NCBI RefSeq assembly: GCF_900459405.1
Contig: NZ_UHFN01000007.1
Location: forward strand, 1,798,001 to 1,862,000
DNA from: Streptococcus hyointestinalis
Lineage (GTDB): Bacteria; Bacillota; Bacilli; Lactobacillales; Streptococcaceae
DNA length: 64,000 nt
Reading direction: 5' to 3'
Of the stretch, positions 53,431 to 63,264 are shown piece by piece (the first letter of the stretch is position 1; each line of letters starts with the position of its first letter). Made by a program: the position numbers and the translations under genes. The notes beneath the pieces were generated by a model. That model saw only the letters and a list, made by a program, of their open reading frames with translations, was not told the origin of the DNA and did not search any database.

Positions 53431-54354
53431 TTGAAAAAAAATACGAAGCGTCTTCTCTTTTCAGGGTTAGCTCTATCCATGCTAGTGCTACTCTCTGGCT
53501 GTGTCAACGTTAAAAATGGTCAGCCAACTGGAACGGTTTGGAATGTCCTTGGTGTTCCTATGGCAAATCTCATTACTTTCTTTGCCAAAAATCAAGGTTT
53601 AGGATTTGGGGTTGCTATCATCCTTGTAACCATCATTGTTCGCTTGATTATCTTGCCACTTGGACTCTATCAGTCCTATAAAGCAAGCTACCAAGCTGAA
53701 AAGATGAACTATCTCAAACCTATCTTTGAGCCAATCAACGAGCGTATCCGCAATGCCACAACACAAGAGGAAAAAATGGCTGCGCAGACAGAGCTCATGC
53801 AGGCTCAACGTGAAGCTGGCGTTAGCATGTTTGGTGGTATGGGATGTCTGCCACTGCTCATCCAAATGCCCTTCTTCTCAGCTATCTTTGTAGCGACTCG
53901 CTACACTGCAGGGGTTTCAGAGGCGACTTTCCTTGGGATGGACCTTGGTAAGCAAAACCTCATCTTGGTACTTATCATCGCTGCTCTCTACTATGTGCAA
54001 TCTTGGCTGTCTCTCCAAGCTGCCCCTGAAGCGCAACGCAGTCAGATGAAGACCATGACTTATACCATGCCACTGGTCATGCTCTTTATGTCTATCAGTC
54101 TTCCAGCGAGCGTCGCTCTTTACTGGTTTGTCGGTGGTATCTTTAGTATCATCCAACAGTTGATTACAACCTACATCATGAAACCACGTTTACGTCAGCG
54201 TGTTGAGGAAGAATACAAGAAAAATCCTCCTCGTGTCTCTACACCAAAACGTCGTAAAGATGTCACACAAAAACCAAAGAACACAAATCAAGCTGCCATC
54301 TCACAACAGCACAAAAAACGCAACGCTGGTAAACAGAAAAAACGTAAAAAATAA
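53431..54354 (+). CDS. yidC: Membrane protein insertase YidC (lipoprotein form)
   Basis: 307 residues starting at TTG 53431, eight bases after AAAAGGA. Lipoprotein signal with lipobox LLSGC (Cys24), then five transmembrane segments of the Oxa1/YidC core ([35 protein letters not shown] and so on). The tail is very basic ([15 protein letters not shown]), suited to ribosome contact. It inserts membrane proteins with or without Sec. It is one of two paralogues usual in streptococci; this looks like YidC1. Confidence 0.94.
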   Translation: MKKNTKRLLFSGLALSMLVLLSGCVNVKNGQPTGTVWNVLGVPMANLITFFAKNQGLGFGVAIILVTIIVRLIILPLGLYQSYKASYQAEKMNYLKPIFEPINERIRNATTQEEKMAAQTELMQAQREAGVSMFGGMGCLPLLIQMPFFSAIFVATRYTAGVSEATFLGMDLGKQNLILVLIIAALYYVQSWLSLQAAPEAQRSQMKTMTYTMPLVMLFMSISLPASVALYWFVGGIFSIIQQLITTYIMKPRLRQRVEEEYKKNPPRVSTPKRRKDVTQKPKNTNQAAISQQHKKRNAGKQKKRKK

Positions 54355-54356
54355 AA

Positions 54357-54388
54357 CAAAACTCTCAAGGCTAACTTGAGAGTTTTTA
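54357..54388 (+). terminator. Terminator of yidC
   Basis: ACTCTCAAG and CTTGAGAGT stem with a 5-base loop and T5, directly after the yidC stop codon. Confidence 0.85.
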
Positions 54389-54394
54389 GTAGCA

Positions 54395-54426
54395 GGAAAT
54401 CCCAAGAGATACTCTTGGGATTTTTC
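54395..54426. terminator. Bidirectional terminator between yidC and greA
   Basis: A 12-bp perfect stem AAATCCCAAGAG with its complement around ATA, T5 on the plus side. It is a second hairpin in tandem and touches the greA stop codon. Confidence 0.8.
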
Positions 54427-54909
54427 TTAGTTTGTTTTTTCAACGCTGATAATCTCAACGGTGTAATCACCAGCAGGTGACTCGATGACTGCTTGGTCAC
54501 CAGTCTTTTTACCGATAAGGGCTTGTGCGATTGGGCTTTCGTTTGAAATCTTCCCTGAGAAGATATCAGCACCCGCTGCACCTACGATAACGTAAGTATC
54601 CTTGTCCGTTGTTCCCACTTCTTGGACAACAACTGTTTTTCCGATAGCCACTTCGTCTTTGGCAACGGCATCGCTATCAATGATTTCTGCGTAGCGGATT
54701 TTGGTTTCAAGAGTTGAGATTTGTCCTTCAACAAAGGCTTGCTCATCTTTTGCGGCATCGTACTCGCTGTTTTCAGAAAGGTCACCGTAAGAACGTGCAA
54801 TCTTGATACGCTCAACGACCTCTGGACGACGCACTAATTTTAACTCTTCTAATTCTTGTTCAAGCTGTTCTTTTTCAGCCTGTGTCATAGGATATGTTTT
54901 TTCTGCCAT
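54427..54909 (-). CDS. greA: Transcription elongation factor GreA
   Basis: 160 residues. N-terminal coiled coil with the acidic tip ([16 protein letters not shown]), then the FKBP-like C-terminal domain ([14 protein letters not shown]). It rescues backtracked RNA polymerase by stimulating transcript cleavage. It is 18 bp downstream of mltG, the conserved streptococcal mltG-greA pair. Confidence 0.96.
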   Translation of the reverse strand: MAEKTYPMTQAEKEQLEQELEELKLVRRPEVVERIKIARSYGDLSENSEYDAAKDEQAFVEGQISTLETKIRYAEIIDSDAVAKDEVAIGKTVVVQEVGTTDKDTYVIVGAAGADIFSGKISNESPIAQALIGKKTGDQAVIESPAGDYTVEIISVEKTN

Positions 54910-54927
54910 TGTTAATTACTCTCTTTT

Positions 54928-57249
54928 CTAATTTGAAATTTGACTGTTGACATATTTTTCAACATTTTTCTGATGGGTTTCATAGTCATTTGCATAATAA
55001 ACCTTACCAGTCTTGACATCCGCTACAAAGTAGTAATAATCAGTACTTTCAGGATTGAGCACTGCCTTGATAGCTGAAAGCCCTGGACTGTCTACAGGTC
55101 CTGGCATGAGTCCTGTATGAGTATAATCATTATAAGGCGAATCAATACTTGTGTCAATATTAGCGTCTTCAGAAAGTGTAGTGGTCTCACCAAGTTTACC
55201 CATCGCATACAAAACAGCAATGTTACTTTGAAGCGCTTGTCCAGCATTTAGACGGTTATAAAAGACGCTAGCAATAGTTCTTCTATCCTCATCCGTCTGC
55301 CCTTCCTTCTCAACAAGAGAAGCAAGCGTCAAGACTTGATTGACCGTCATGCCCTTTTCTGAAATGGTCGTGTAATAGTTTGAAAGCGTCGTGTCCATGG
55401 TCTGAAGCATGGTATCGACCAAGTCCTTAAGGCTCGTCGCCTTATAGTAGTCATAGGTTGCTGGGAAAAGATAGCCCTCAAGCTGGTAAACCGCTTCGTC
55501 TTTTGACGGTAAATTAGCCAAAAGCTTCGGATATTTCTCAACCATCTCCTTGATAAAGGACTCGTCTTTCATCAACTTCAAGAAATCACTAGCGCTATAT
55601 GGGGTCTTACTTGATTTTTTGCTGTTGGCATTGACCTCGATAGCTTTTGCAATCTGCTCGATAGTGTAACCTTCTTTGATAAGGACTTTACCAAGTACAG
55701 GCTGGGTTGGGCTTGTTGTTCCTTCTTTTTGGAGCGCTTTGGCAATCTCATCTAGCGACATACTCTTTTGCAAGTTAAAGTAGCCACTTTGGTAATTGCT
55801 ATAATTTTTAAACTTAGAATAATAGTTAAAAATCGTAGCATTTCGGATAAGACCTTTTTTCTCCAAAATTTGCCCAATCATCTTGGTACCAGAGCCCGCT
55901 GGAATCTCGACTTGAACATAGTCTGTTGACTTGCTATTAACTGGCTTTAGGCTGTTTGAGATATAGTAAGCCCCAAATCCACCAACCGCTAATAAAATAA
56001 CCAAGGTTATGGAAATGATATACAAGGCTAACTTTTTAGCGAGACTTTCACGTCTCTGGCGCTTCTTTTGCACCAACTTTTTCTTTCTACGTTTCCCCAC
56101 ACTCTCCTCCAACTCTTCCTCATCTGACTCAGATACAGGTACTTCACTAGAAACTTCAGAAACAGGAGCTTCTTTTGAAACCTCTTGCTCCGCTTCTGCT
56201 GTAGGCTTCTCAACAACTGGCGGAAAGGCTACAGGAGTGTCGTCCTCGAGTTCGGGGCTAAAGACTTTCTCCAAGTTATCTAGCACCTGGTGTACCTCGG
56301 TACGTCCTGCAGTCACATCAAGTAGCGACTCGCTTTCAGATGAGATTTTCTCTTCAAATTCTTCAGACTGAGCGAGCTTGACTTCGATGGAATCAGTTTC
56401 TGGCTGTTCATCAGAGACGCTAGGAGCGGTCTCAAGAGGCGCTTCAGAGCTAGCTGCTGCTATCTCAGATACTTGAGGTTCTGTTGGTAGCTCGCTAGCA
56501 GGCTCCACAGCAGAAACTTCAGACACTTCAAGCTCTGGGCTAAAGACTTTTTCCAAATTATCTAGCACTTGATGAACCTCAGTACGCCCTGCAGTCACAT
56601 CAAGCAGCGAGTCTGCTTCTAGCCCTGCATTGTCATTAGCAGTGAGATTATCCGCTTCTGTCTGGTCATCAGAGGCTGAGATAGGATGAACTGTAAATGT
56701 TTCTGACGCTTGGTCTGCACCAACATCAGATTCAGACGTTATCATGTCGTCCTTTTCCACTTCTGGAGTTAAAACTTCTTCTATATTTCCCAAGACTTGA
56801 TGAATATCATCTTCTGAAGGCTCACTCTCTTGCGACGCACTTTTTTCAACCTGAGCAAGGTCTGTCTCATTCCAATCTGGAACAAAGGTCGCACGAGGCA
56901 AGCTGCTCTCACTCGCAAGCTCAGAAGTCTCCTCTAAAGGTTGACTTAAATCTTCTTCCGAGGAAACTGGCTGAACATCACTTTCTGAGCTCCTAAGGAG
57001 CTCTGTCTCCTGCGTCTCAAAATCATCACTTTCAGATGATGTCGTATTGATAAGATTAGGTTGGGAATCCTTTTCCAATTGTTGTGCTAACAGGTTGGCT
57101 TCTTCTTGCTGTTTTAGCTGTTCTTGGTAAGCTCTCTCCTCACGCTCCTGTCTGATACGGGTGGCTTCTTCCAACTCCGCTAGGATGCGCTCTTTAAAGC
57201 TGCCAAACTCCCGTTTAGCCCTCTGCTTGTCGTCTTGATTATCCGCCAA
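54928..57249 (-). CDS. mltG: Endolytic murein transglycosylase MltG with long repeat-bearing cytoplasmic region
   Basis: 773 residues, longer than typical MltG. A cytoplasmic N-terminus of about 400 residues is very acidic, starts with a charged coiled coil (to about 60) and contains two near-identical 27-residue repeats (LLDVTAGRTEVHQVLDNLEK...) at about 212 and 306, plus a degenerate third near 141. A basic patch (KRRKKKLVQKKRQRRE) precedes one transmembrane helix (about 405-430). The YceG/MltG domain is extracellular, with the catalytic Glu near 643 in SLVEKEGQ. It cuts nascent glycan strands during peripheral murein synthesis. Confidence 0.94.
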   Translation of the reverse strand: MADNQDDKQRAKREFGSFKERILAELEEATRIRQEREERAYQEQLKQQEEANLLAQQLEKDSQPNLINTTSSESDDFETQETELLRSSESDVQPVSSEEDLSQPLEETSELASESSLPRATFVPDWNETDLAQVEKSASQESEPSEDDIHQVLGNIEEVLTPEVEKDDMITSESDVGADQASETFTVHPISASDDQTEADNLTANDNAGLEADSLLDVTAGRTEVHQVLDNLEKVFSPELEVSEVSAVEPASELPTEPQVSEIAAASSEAPLETAPSVSDEQPETDSIEVKLAQSEEFEEKISSESESLLDVTAGRTEVHQVLDNLEKVFSPELEDDTPVAFPPVVEKPTAEAEQEVSKEAPVSEVSSEVPVSESDEEELEESVGKRRKKKLVQKKRQRRESLAKKLALYIISITLVILLAVGGFGAYYISNSLKPVNSKSTDYVQVEIPAGSGTKMIGQILEKKGLIRNATIFNYYSKFKNYSNYQSGYFNLQKSMSLDEIAKALQKEGTTSPTQPVLGKVLIKEGYTIEQIAKAIEVNANSKKSSKTPYSASDFLKLMKDESFIKEMVEKYPKLLANLPSKDEAVYQLEGYLFPATYDYYKATSLKDLVDTMLQTMDTTLSNYYTTISEKGMTVNQVLTLASLVEKEGQTDEDRRTIASVFYNRLNAGQALQSNIAVLYAMGKLGETTTLSEDANIDTSIDSPYNDYTHTGLMPGPVDSPGLSAIKAVLNPESTDYYYFVADVKTGKVYYANDYETHQKNVEKYVNSQISN
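56237..56613 (-). repeat. Duplicated 27-codon repeat within mltG
   Basis: Two DNA segments (about 56250-56330 and 56533-56613) encode the same LLDVTAGRTEVHQVLDNLEK-type unit. Differences are mainly at third codon positions. About 283 bp separate their starts. Confidence 0.85.
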
Positions 57250-57332
57250 AGCATCGTCCTCCTAATAGTAATCAAGCTATTATACCTTAAAAAGCTAGTA
57301 AAATCAAGCTCTAGCGCTGCGAGCAGAGCTGC

Positions 57333-57815
57333 TTAGCAGTACCAGAGCATATTGTACCAAGTCGCTTGACCGTGTGTTGAGAGTGACTGTCCTTCATCGC
57401 AAAAGCCATTCATCTCATAGTAGCCAATCAGCTCCTCATGGCAAGTAAGCGTAATGCCTTTGGCTTGTCTAGCTACAGCCACATCCTTTAGCGCAGCAAG
57501 CAGAGCTGTTCCAATGCCTTGCTTTTTATAGTCTTTTGAAACTGACAAACTCATCACAGCAATAAAACCACCCTGTGCTGAATTTTTAGTGACTGGCTCA
57601 AACAGAGCGTCGTCTAGGTACTTATCAAAAGTCACAGCGCCCACAACATAGCCAGCAATCTCACCCTCTATCTCAGCAACTAAAAAAGTATCTGCTAGGT
57701 GCTCTATCCGCTCTCTCATCGCCTGTGAGCTTGCTGCCTCACTGGCTGAGAAATTGGCTCTCTCGATCTGACAGATGGTCTCAAAATCATCTGGTCTTAC
57801 GTTTCTAATCATCAT
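57333..57815 (-). CDS. GNAT-family N-acetyltransferase
   Basis: 160 residues starting at ATG 57815, six bases after GGAG; a second Met follows at once. Acetyl-CoA site in VSKDYKKQGIGTALL (the Q-x-x-G-x-G/A pattern) and ITLTCHEELIGYYEMNGF near the C-terminus, as in arylalkylamine acetyltransferase-like members. Substrate unknown. It lies between murC and mltG in the same direction. Confidence 0.88.
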   Translation of the reverse strand: MMIRNVRPDDFETICQIERANFSASEAASSQAMRERIEHLADTFLVAEIEGEIAGYVVGAVTFDKYLDDALFEPVTKNSAQGGFIAVMSLSVSKDYKKQGIGTALLAALKDVAVARQAKGITLTCHEELIGYYEMNGFCDEGQSLSTHGQATWYNMLWYC

Positions 57816-57832
57816 ATACTTCTCCTACAAAC

Positions 57833-57860
57833 AAGACTGAGTCTTACTAGACCCAGTCTT
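57833..57860 (-). terminator. Hairpin between murC and the acetyltransferase gene
   Basis: AAGACTG and CAGTCTT with an inner AGTCT/AGACC pairing. The T run is weak (TTGTTTG), so it may only partly terminate the murC transcript. Confidence 0.4.
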
Positions 57861-57885
57861 TACTATCAACCGTTGTGGTGAGATG

Positions 57886-59217
57886 TTATTGTCTATTTTT
57901 AGTCAAGCTTGCAAGCAACTCCTCAAAAGAGCGCTCGTAGAGCTGAATGTCTCCAGCTCCCATAAAGACGTAGACAGCGTCGTCATAGTCAAGTAGCGGT
58001 GAGACATTTTCCACTGTAATCACCTGTGCTGGCTTGATAATCTTGGCTGCCAAATCTTCGACTTTAACATCGCCGTGGTCCACCTCACGTGCAGAGCCGT
58101 AAATCTGTGCTAGATAGACACTGTCCGCTTGGTTGAGTGCTTCTGCAAACTCATCTAAGAGAGCAATGGTACGTGTAAAGGTATGCGGCTGGAAAATCGC
58201 CACAATCTCACGAGATGGGTATTTTTGACGTGCCGCATCCAGTGTTGCAATGATTTCAGTTGGGTGGTGGGCAAAGTCATCAATGATGGTAGTGCCGTTG
58301 ACAACCTTTTCAGTAAAGCGACGTTTAACTCCAGAGAAGGTCTTTAGATGCTCAGCTACTAGCTCCATATCAATCCCTACGACATACAGGTTAGCAATAA
58401 CAGCCGTCGCATTGAGGATATTGTGACGTCCAAAAGCTGGCACATGGAAAGTCCCTAAGACTTTGCCATCGTGCTTCACCTTGAAATCAGAACCGCTTGT
58501 TGTACGTGTGATGTCAAAAGCAGTAAAGTCGTCATTGTCATTGAAACCATAATAATAAATCGGTGCGTCAGACTCAATCTTACGAAGATAAATATCGTCC
58601 CCGTAAAGGAACAAGCCTTTTTTCACCTGCTTAGCATAGTCGTTAAAGGCATTAAAGACGTCATCAATGCTTGTGAAATAGTCTGGATGGTCAAAGTCAA
58701 TGTTGGTGATGATGGAGTACTCTGGATGATATGGCATGAAATGGCGCTCGTACTCGTCAGACTCAAAGACGAAGTACTTGGCATCCTTAGAGCCACGCCC
58801 AGTCCCATCCCCGATGAGGTAAGACGTATCTGTGATGTTTTTGAGAACATGTGATAAAAGCCCCGTCGTTGAGGTCTTACCGTGAGCTCCAGCCACACCT
58901 AGACTTGTAAACTGCTCCATAAAATGCCCCAAAAACTCATGGTAGCGTTTAAATGGGATGTTATTGTTAATAGCGTAGGCAACTTCTACATTGTTATCTT
59001 CACGAAAGGCATTTCCAGCAATCAACTCAACTTCGTCTGTGATATTTGCCTCAGAAAAAGAGAGAATGGTAATGCCTGCTTGCTCCAAGCCACGCTGTGT
59101 GAAATAATACTTTTCAACGTCGCTTCCTTGAACCTTGTAGCCCATTTGATGAAGCATTAGGGCAAGCGCACTCATTCCTGAGCCTTTAATTCCGATAAAA
59201 TGATAGATTTTTGACAT
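57886..59217 (-). CDS. murC: UDP-N-acetylmuramate:L-alanine ligase MurC
   Basis: 443 residues. N-terminal Rossmann motif [15 protein letters not shown] (6-20), P-loop GAHGKTS (110-116), and [10 protein letters not shown] typical of MurC. It adds L-Ala to UDP-MurNAc, the step before MurD. It is unlinked to the division cluster but beside the SNF2 helicase gene, as in other streptococci. Confidence 0.97.
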   Translation of the reverse strand: MSKIYHFIGIKGSGMSALALMLHQMGYKVQGSDVEKYYFTQRGLEQAGITILSFSEANITDEVELIAGNAFREDNNVEVAYAINNNIPFKRYHEFLGHFMEQFTSLGVAGAHGKTSTTGLLSHVLKNITDTSYLIGDGTGRGSKDAKYFVFESDEYERHFMPYHPEYSIITNIDFDHPDYFTSIDDVFNAFNDYAKQVKKGLFLYGDDIYLRKIESDAPIYYYGFNDNDDFTAFDITRTTSGSDFKVKHDGKVLGTFHVPAFGRHNILNATAVIANLYVVGIDMELVAEHLKTFSGVKRRFTEKVVNGTTIIDDFAHHPTEIIATLDAARQKYPSREIVAIFQPHTFTRTIALLDEFAEALNQADSVYLAQIYGSAREVDHGDVKVEDLAAKIIKPAQVITVENVSPLLDYDDAVYVFMGAGDIQLYERSFEELLASLTKNRQ

Positions 59218-59246
59218 ATTTTTTCCTCTTTAAGATAACAGATAAA

Positions 59247-59825
59247 CTAGCCTTCAAAACGAGCTAAGTTCAGCTCTTGAGCAGGCTCATGGATTGTTTG
59301 TTTATCTTTTGGATTATAGATTTGACTTGTTTTCAAGAAATCATAATTATTTTTTTTCGACTTGATAGCTGGCTTGTTTTGAGGTTCTTTGTAAACCGTT
59401 GGCAGCTCTGCTAAGATATAGCTGTCTTGCGATAGTCTGCTAGAGTACTTGGCATAATCGCCTTGACGTTTCTTTTTGGCAGGTACAGAAACCACTTTTT
59501 TAGGCATTTCAAAGCCTGTGGTTTTGGTGATGTCCTTGGTCAGATAGGTCTGACGTTTCTTTTTGACATCTACTTTCGCCTGCTGTCTAGCTTGTCTAGC
59601 ATAGGACTTACCACTATCAATGTCTTTTTGATGACGCTGGGCTTGTCTTTGATTTGGCTGCAAGGTCTTATGACTTGGTTTGATGTCATCGTAAGATTTT
59701 TCATGGTAAACTCCATGAATATTACTAATCAAATCTTCGTTATCATACAAGGACATTACAGTCTCTTCTGTACTGACTGGCTCACCATCCGCTACTAGCG
59801 GAAACGGTCTTCTGTCTTTGTGCAT
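59247..59825 (-). CDS. Conserved basic protein of unknown function
   Basis: 192 residues from ATG 59825, after GAGGGTGACGCT; an earlier in-frame ATG has no ribosome site. Very hydrophilic and Lys/Gln/Tyr-rich, with no membrane helix, no Cys and no recognised domain, probably largely disordered. Phrases such as PFPLVADGEPVSTEET at the N-terminus and LNLARFEG at the end look conserved-type. It lies 29 bp before murC on the same strand and is likely co-transcribed. A DNA-, RNA- or ribosome-binding role would fit its charge but is a guess. Confidence 0.75.
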   Translation of the reverse strand: MHKDRRPFPLVADGEPVSTEETVMSLYDNEDLISNIHGVYHEKSYDDIKPSHKTLQPNQRQAQRHQKDIDSGKSYARQARQQAKVDVKKKRQTYLTKDITKTTGFEMPKKVVSVPAKKKRQGDYAKYSSRLSQDSYILAELPTVYKEPQNKPAIKSKKNNYDFLKTSQIYNPKDKQTIHEPAQELNLARFEG

Positions 59826-59967
59826 AGCGTCACCCTCTCTAATACAATTTCTTTTAAACATGGCAGCAAGATTTTCTTGCTACGACGTGTCATCCTTTAT
59901 CACCTCTAAGTGACAACATTCCCATTATAAACTAAAATCTATCATTTTTCAAAGTTTAATAGCAGAT

Positions 59968-62900
59968 TTAAGTGACTGGTTCATCCACACCAAGTATTTC
60001 ACGGATTTCCTCAGCAGATAGAGAGCTTCTGCTTTCATTGCCATCAAGGACTGTGGTGACTAGATTTTTCTTGCTTTCTTGAAGTTCAAGAATTTTTTCC
60101 TCGATGGTGCCTCGTGTGATTAAGCGGTAGACTTCAACGGTGCTTTTTTGTCCGATACGATGGGCACGGCTAATGGCTTGCATTTCAACTGCTGGATTCC
60201 ACCAAAGGTCAATCAAGATAACCGTGTCTGCACCTGTGAGATTGAGCCCAACACCTCCTGCCTTTAGTGAAATGAGAAAGACGTCTTTAGCTCCTTTGTT
60301 AAAGGCTTTGGTCATCTCTTGGCGGTCAGCAGATGGGGTTGAGCCTGTGAGTTTGTAGCTGGTCATTTCAAGGGCTTTGAGCTCTTTTTCAGCAATATCA
60401 AGCATGCCTCTAAATTGTGAGAAGATGAGTGCACGGTGCCCATTTTCCTTTAGCTGGGCAAGTAGCATACGAAGACTCTCCACTTTACCGCTCTCCCCAT
60501 CATAATCCTCCATAAAAAGACTTGGCGAGTTGCAGATTTGGCGTAAGCGAGTGATACCCGATAGGATCTCGATTTTCTGACGGCTGATACTAGCGTCACT
60601 AGCACCAGCGATACTTTTTTGCATTTGACGCAATTGCGCTAGGTACATAGCTTTTTGCTTGTCTGCTAGTTCATTGGTATAGGTCATCTCAAGCAAGTCT
60701 GGCAATTCTGGCAGTACATCCTCTTTACGACGGCGTAGAATAAAAGGCTTGATGTAGCGGGCGACCTGTGTTGAGCTTAACTTAAGAAACTCACGTTTAT
60801 TCGGCAAAAGCCCTGGCATGACAATAGAAAAAATAGACCATATTTCTAATAATTTATTTTCTATCGGTGTTCCAGACAGGGCAAAGCAGTGTTTGACCTC
60901 AAACTGGTGTAGGCGTTTTGAAATCTTGGTCTGGGCATTTTTCATGACCTGCGCCTCATCTAAAATCAAATAATCATAGGCAAAACTTTGAGATTGATAA
61001 GTCTCAAAGTCCTGACGAAAAGCAGCATAGCTTGAGATAATGACTTGGTGATTTTCAGCGATGATACTGTCTCGTGCTGGCTTTAAGCCGTAAGAAACAG
61101 CCACATCTAACTGCGGAGCAAATTTCTTGAACTCATCCTGCCAGTTAAAAATCAAACTAGACGGCGCTAAGATAAGGACACGTGACTGCTTGGTCAAGCG
61201 TGAACTCAAAAAAGCAATGGTCTGCAAGGTCTTACCAAGCCCCATATCATCTGCCAAAATCCCACCAAAGCCATAGTCTGCAAGCATGGACAGCCAGCGT
61301 ACTCCTAACTGCTGATAGTCTCTAAGTGTCGCCTGCACACTAATATCTGGCAGGGCGTACTCCTCTGGGTACCTTAGGTCATGTACAAGCTGCTCAAAGT
61401 TCTTAGAAAATACTACCTGACGATCAGCAGACAGCAGATGAGACAACCTGTAAGCTTCTGCTTGGTGCACCTTCAAGTGCCCATCAGAAAGCGTACTGGT
61501 TTGTAAACTCTGCAAGACTTTACTGACCTTTTGCGTTTCCTCATCAAAAACCAGTAGCTTCCCTTTTTTATTGACAAAGTAAGATTGATTATCAAGAAGA
61601 GCGTCAAGGGCTTTGTCGATATCCTTTTCATCAAGACTTGAAAAGTCAAAGGAAATATCTAGGAAACCACCTTGAAAATCAAGGGCAATTTTAGGTTGCT
61701 CTTGGATACGTTGACTAGCTAGGCGAGGTGACAAATGCACAATGCCACGTTTCTCGAAGTCTGGCAACCACTCTACAAAGAAGTAATAGACATCTTCTGC
61801 GTTTTCTAAGACAAGACTGGTCTTAAAGCGCTTATCAAAGCCTTTACTGACCAAAAAGCGGAAAAGACGCTCTTGATGGCGATAATGACTGGTAAAAGGC
61901 AACTCCTGCAAATCCTTTTGGTTGTCCACCAAAAGACCGTCCCCATAGTCAAAAACGAGCTGCAAACTAATCTTATCATCCTCTGGCATATCCAAGTAAA
62001 AATGCGTCGTAAAGTCCTTAACCTGATAGTTTTCGGGAGCATGCACCACTCCTAAAAGCTGAAAATCAAGTAAACTCATGGCAAGAGAAGGCTGATCATC
62101 ATGCGTGAAGAAAAGATGACGCTTATCATCCGTCTCAATCGGTAAACTGTGAATGGCTTGCAAGATTTTCAGCTGCTTCGGATCGAGCAGGTAAAAGGTG
62201 TTGTCACGACGTAGAATACGACTGCCATAGAGTGTGTCAAAATCATGCTCAGCAATGGTCAAAACAACACTATGACGCTCTACAACCACTGTAAAAACAA
62301 AAAGATTGTCCTTACCTTCTAGTCGCTTGGTCACAAGTTTTGCGTAGGACTTATTGTCCGCTTCAAAGTTAAAGTCATAAAGAGCCTGTAAATAAGCAAC
62401 GCCCTCAGTGAAAAAACCACTGCTAAAAAAGAGATAGCGTCCGTTATGACGTAGACAATTCTCAGCCCCAAACTGGTCAGAGTCTGGCAACAATTTTGCT
62501 AAAAAGCAGAGTAACTCTTGACTCTTTTCATCAAACTGCCCATAAGAGAGCGACTCAAAATAGTGCTTACCAATCTGATAGAAACCTTCTTTTTGAACCG
62601 TTGCTAAAAAAGCTCGGATGTCTCTGATGACATAGCTCTTACTGTCTGGCAGGCGGTTTAACTTAAGTGTCCACCAAACCTCGTTGCCATTGGCGTTTAT
62701 CTCGCCATAAGCACAAAGACGGTAGCGTGTCGTATCATCATCACTACCTAATAAACTATCTAAAAAGAGGTTGCTAAAAGAAGCTTCCTTAGGAAGTTCG
62801 ACTTCTTCTTTTGGAGCTTCCAAGCTCTCAACAAGCGCCTTCCCAGTTGGAGCGTTCTTGAGGTAATACTCTAAGGCTGCTAAATGCTCACAGTAGCCCT

Positions 62901-63078
62901 TACTCGAAAAAAGCGGGCACGTACAGTCTACAACATCACCATTTAAAGTGTATTGGAGTTTTTCATTTTGAATATTGGCGATAATTGTCCCATTTTGCTC
63001 TGAAACGGATGCAATTGAACCATCGTCGTAAAGAGCAATTCCTTGATTGCGGACACGCCCTGGAATCATTCTACTCAT
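59968..63078 (-). CDS. SNF2-family helicase with SWIM zinc finger
   Basis: 1036 residues from ATG 63078; a GTG 27 bases upstream is less likely. SWIM finger CTCPLFSSKGYCEH (Cys52, Cys54, Cys63, His65), then an SNF2-associated middle domain. The ATPase has Walker A DDMGLGKT (near 611), DEAQ (near 705) and the helicase C motifs SLKAGGVGLNLTGAD and QAISRAHRIGQ. It is a double-stranded DNA translocase of the RapA-like or bacterial Snf2 type. TATAAT lies just upstream. It probably starts the unit with the basic protein and murC. Confidence 0.93.
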   Translation of the reverse strand: MSRMIPGRVRNQGIALYDDGSIASVSEQNGTIIANIQNEKLQYTLNGDVVDCTCPLFSSKGYCEHLAALEYYLKNAPTGKALVESLEAPKEEVELPKEASFSNLFLDSLLGSDDDTTRYRLCAYGEINANGNEVWWTLKLNRLPDSKSYVIRDIRAFLATVQKEGFYQIGKHYFESLSYGQFDEKSQELLCFLAKLLPDSDQFGAENCLRHNGRYLFFSSGFFTEGVAYLQALYDFNFEADNKSYAKLVTKRLEGKDNLFVFTVVVERHSVVLTIAEHDFDTLYGSRILRRDNTFYLLDPKQLKILQAIHSLPIETDDKRHLFFTHDDQPSLAMSLLDFQLLGVVHAPENYQVKDFTTHFYLDMPEDDKISLQLVFDYGDGLLVDNQKDLQELPFTSHYRHQERLFRFLVSKGFDKRFKTSLVLENAEDVYYFFVEWLPDFEKRGIVHLSPRLASQRIQEQPKIALDFQGGFLDISFDFSSLDEKDIDKALDALLDNQSYFVNKKGKLLVFDEETQKVSKVLQSLQTSTLSDGHLKVHQAEAYRLSHLLSADRQVVFSKNFEQLVHDLRYPEEYALPDISVQATLRDYQQLGVRWLSMLADYGFGGILADDMGLGKTLQTIAFLSSRLTKQSRVLILAPSSLIFNWQDEFKKFAPQLDVAVSYGLKPARDSIIAENHQVIISSYAAFRQDFETYQSQSFAYDYLILDEAQVMKNAQTKISKRLHQFEVKHCFALSGTPIENKLLEIWSIFSIVMPGLLPNKREFLKLSSTQVARYIKPFILRRRKEDVLPELPDLLEMTYTNELADKQKAMYLAQLRQMQKSIAGASDASISRQKIEILSGITRLRQICNSPSLFMEDYDGESGKVESLRMLLAQLKENGHRALIFSQFRGMLDIAEKELKALEMTSYKLTGSTPSADRQEMTKAFNKGAKDVFLISLKAGGVGLNLTGADTVILIDLWWNPAVEMQAISRAHRIGQKSTVEVYRLITRGTIEEKILELQESKKNLVTTVLDGNESRSSLSAEEIREILGVDEPVT

Positions 63079-63210
63079 ACTCTCATACCACCATTTCCTT
63101 ATCACTCTATTATAACAAATTTATGTGAAAAATGTCTTTAATTTGGCTTAAAAGTAAAAATTGTTTTGCTTATTAAATGGAAATGAGACGTTTTTTGTCA
63201 TTGTGTAAAG

Positions 63211-63237
63211 AAAAAAACCAGCTGATGCTGGTTTTAA
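63211..63237 (-). terminator. Terminator of der
   Basis: AAAACCAGC and GCTGGTTTT around TGAT, with a T7 run on the minus strand. It lies about 30 bp after the der stop codon. Confidence 0.85.
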
Positions 63238-63264
63238 GAAAATTCTATAGACGAAAGAACTTGT

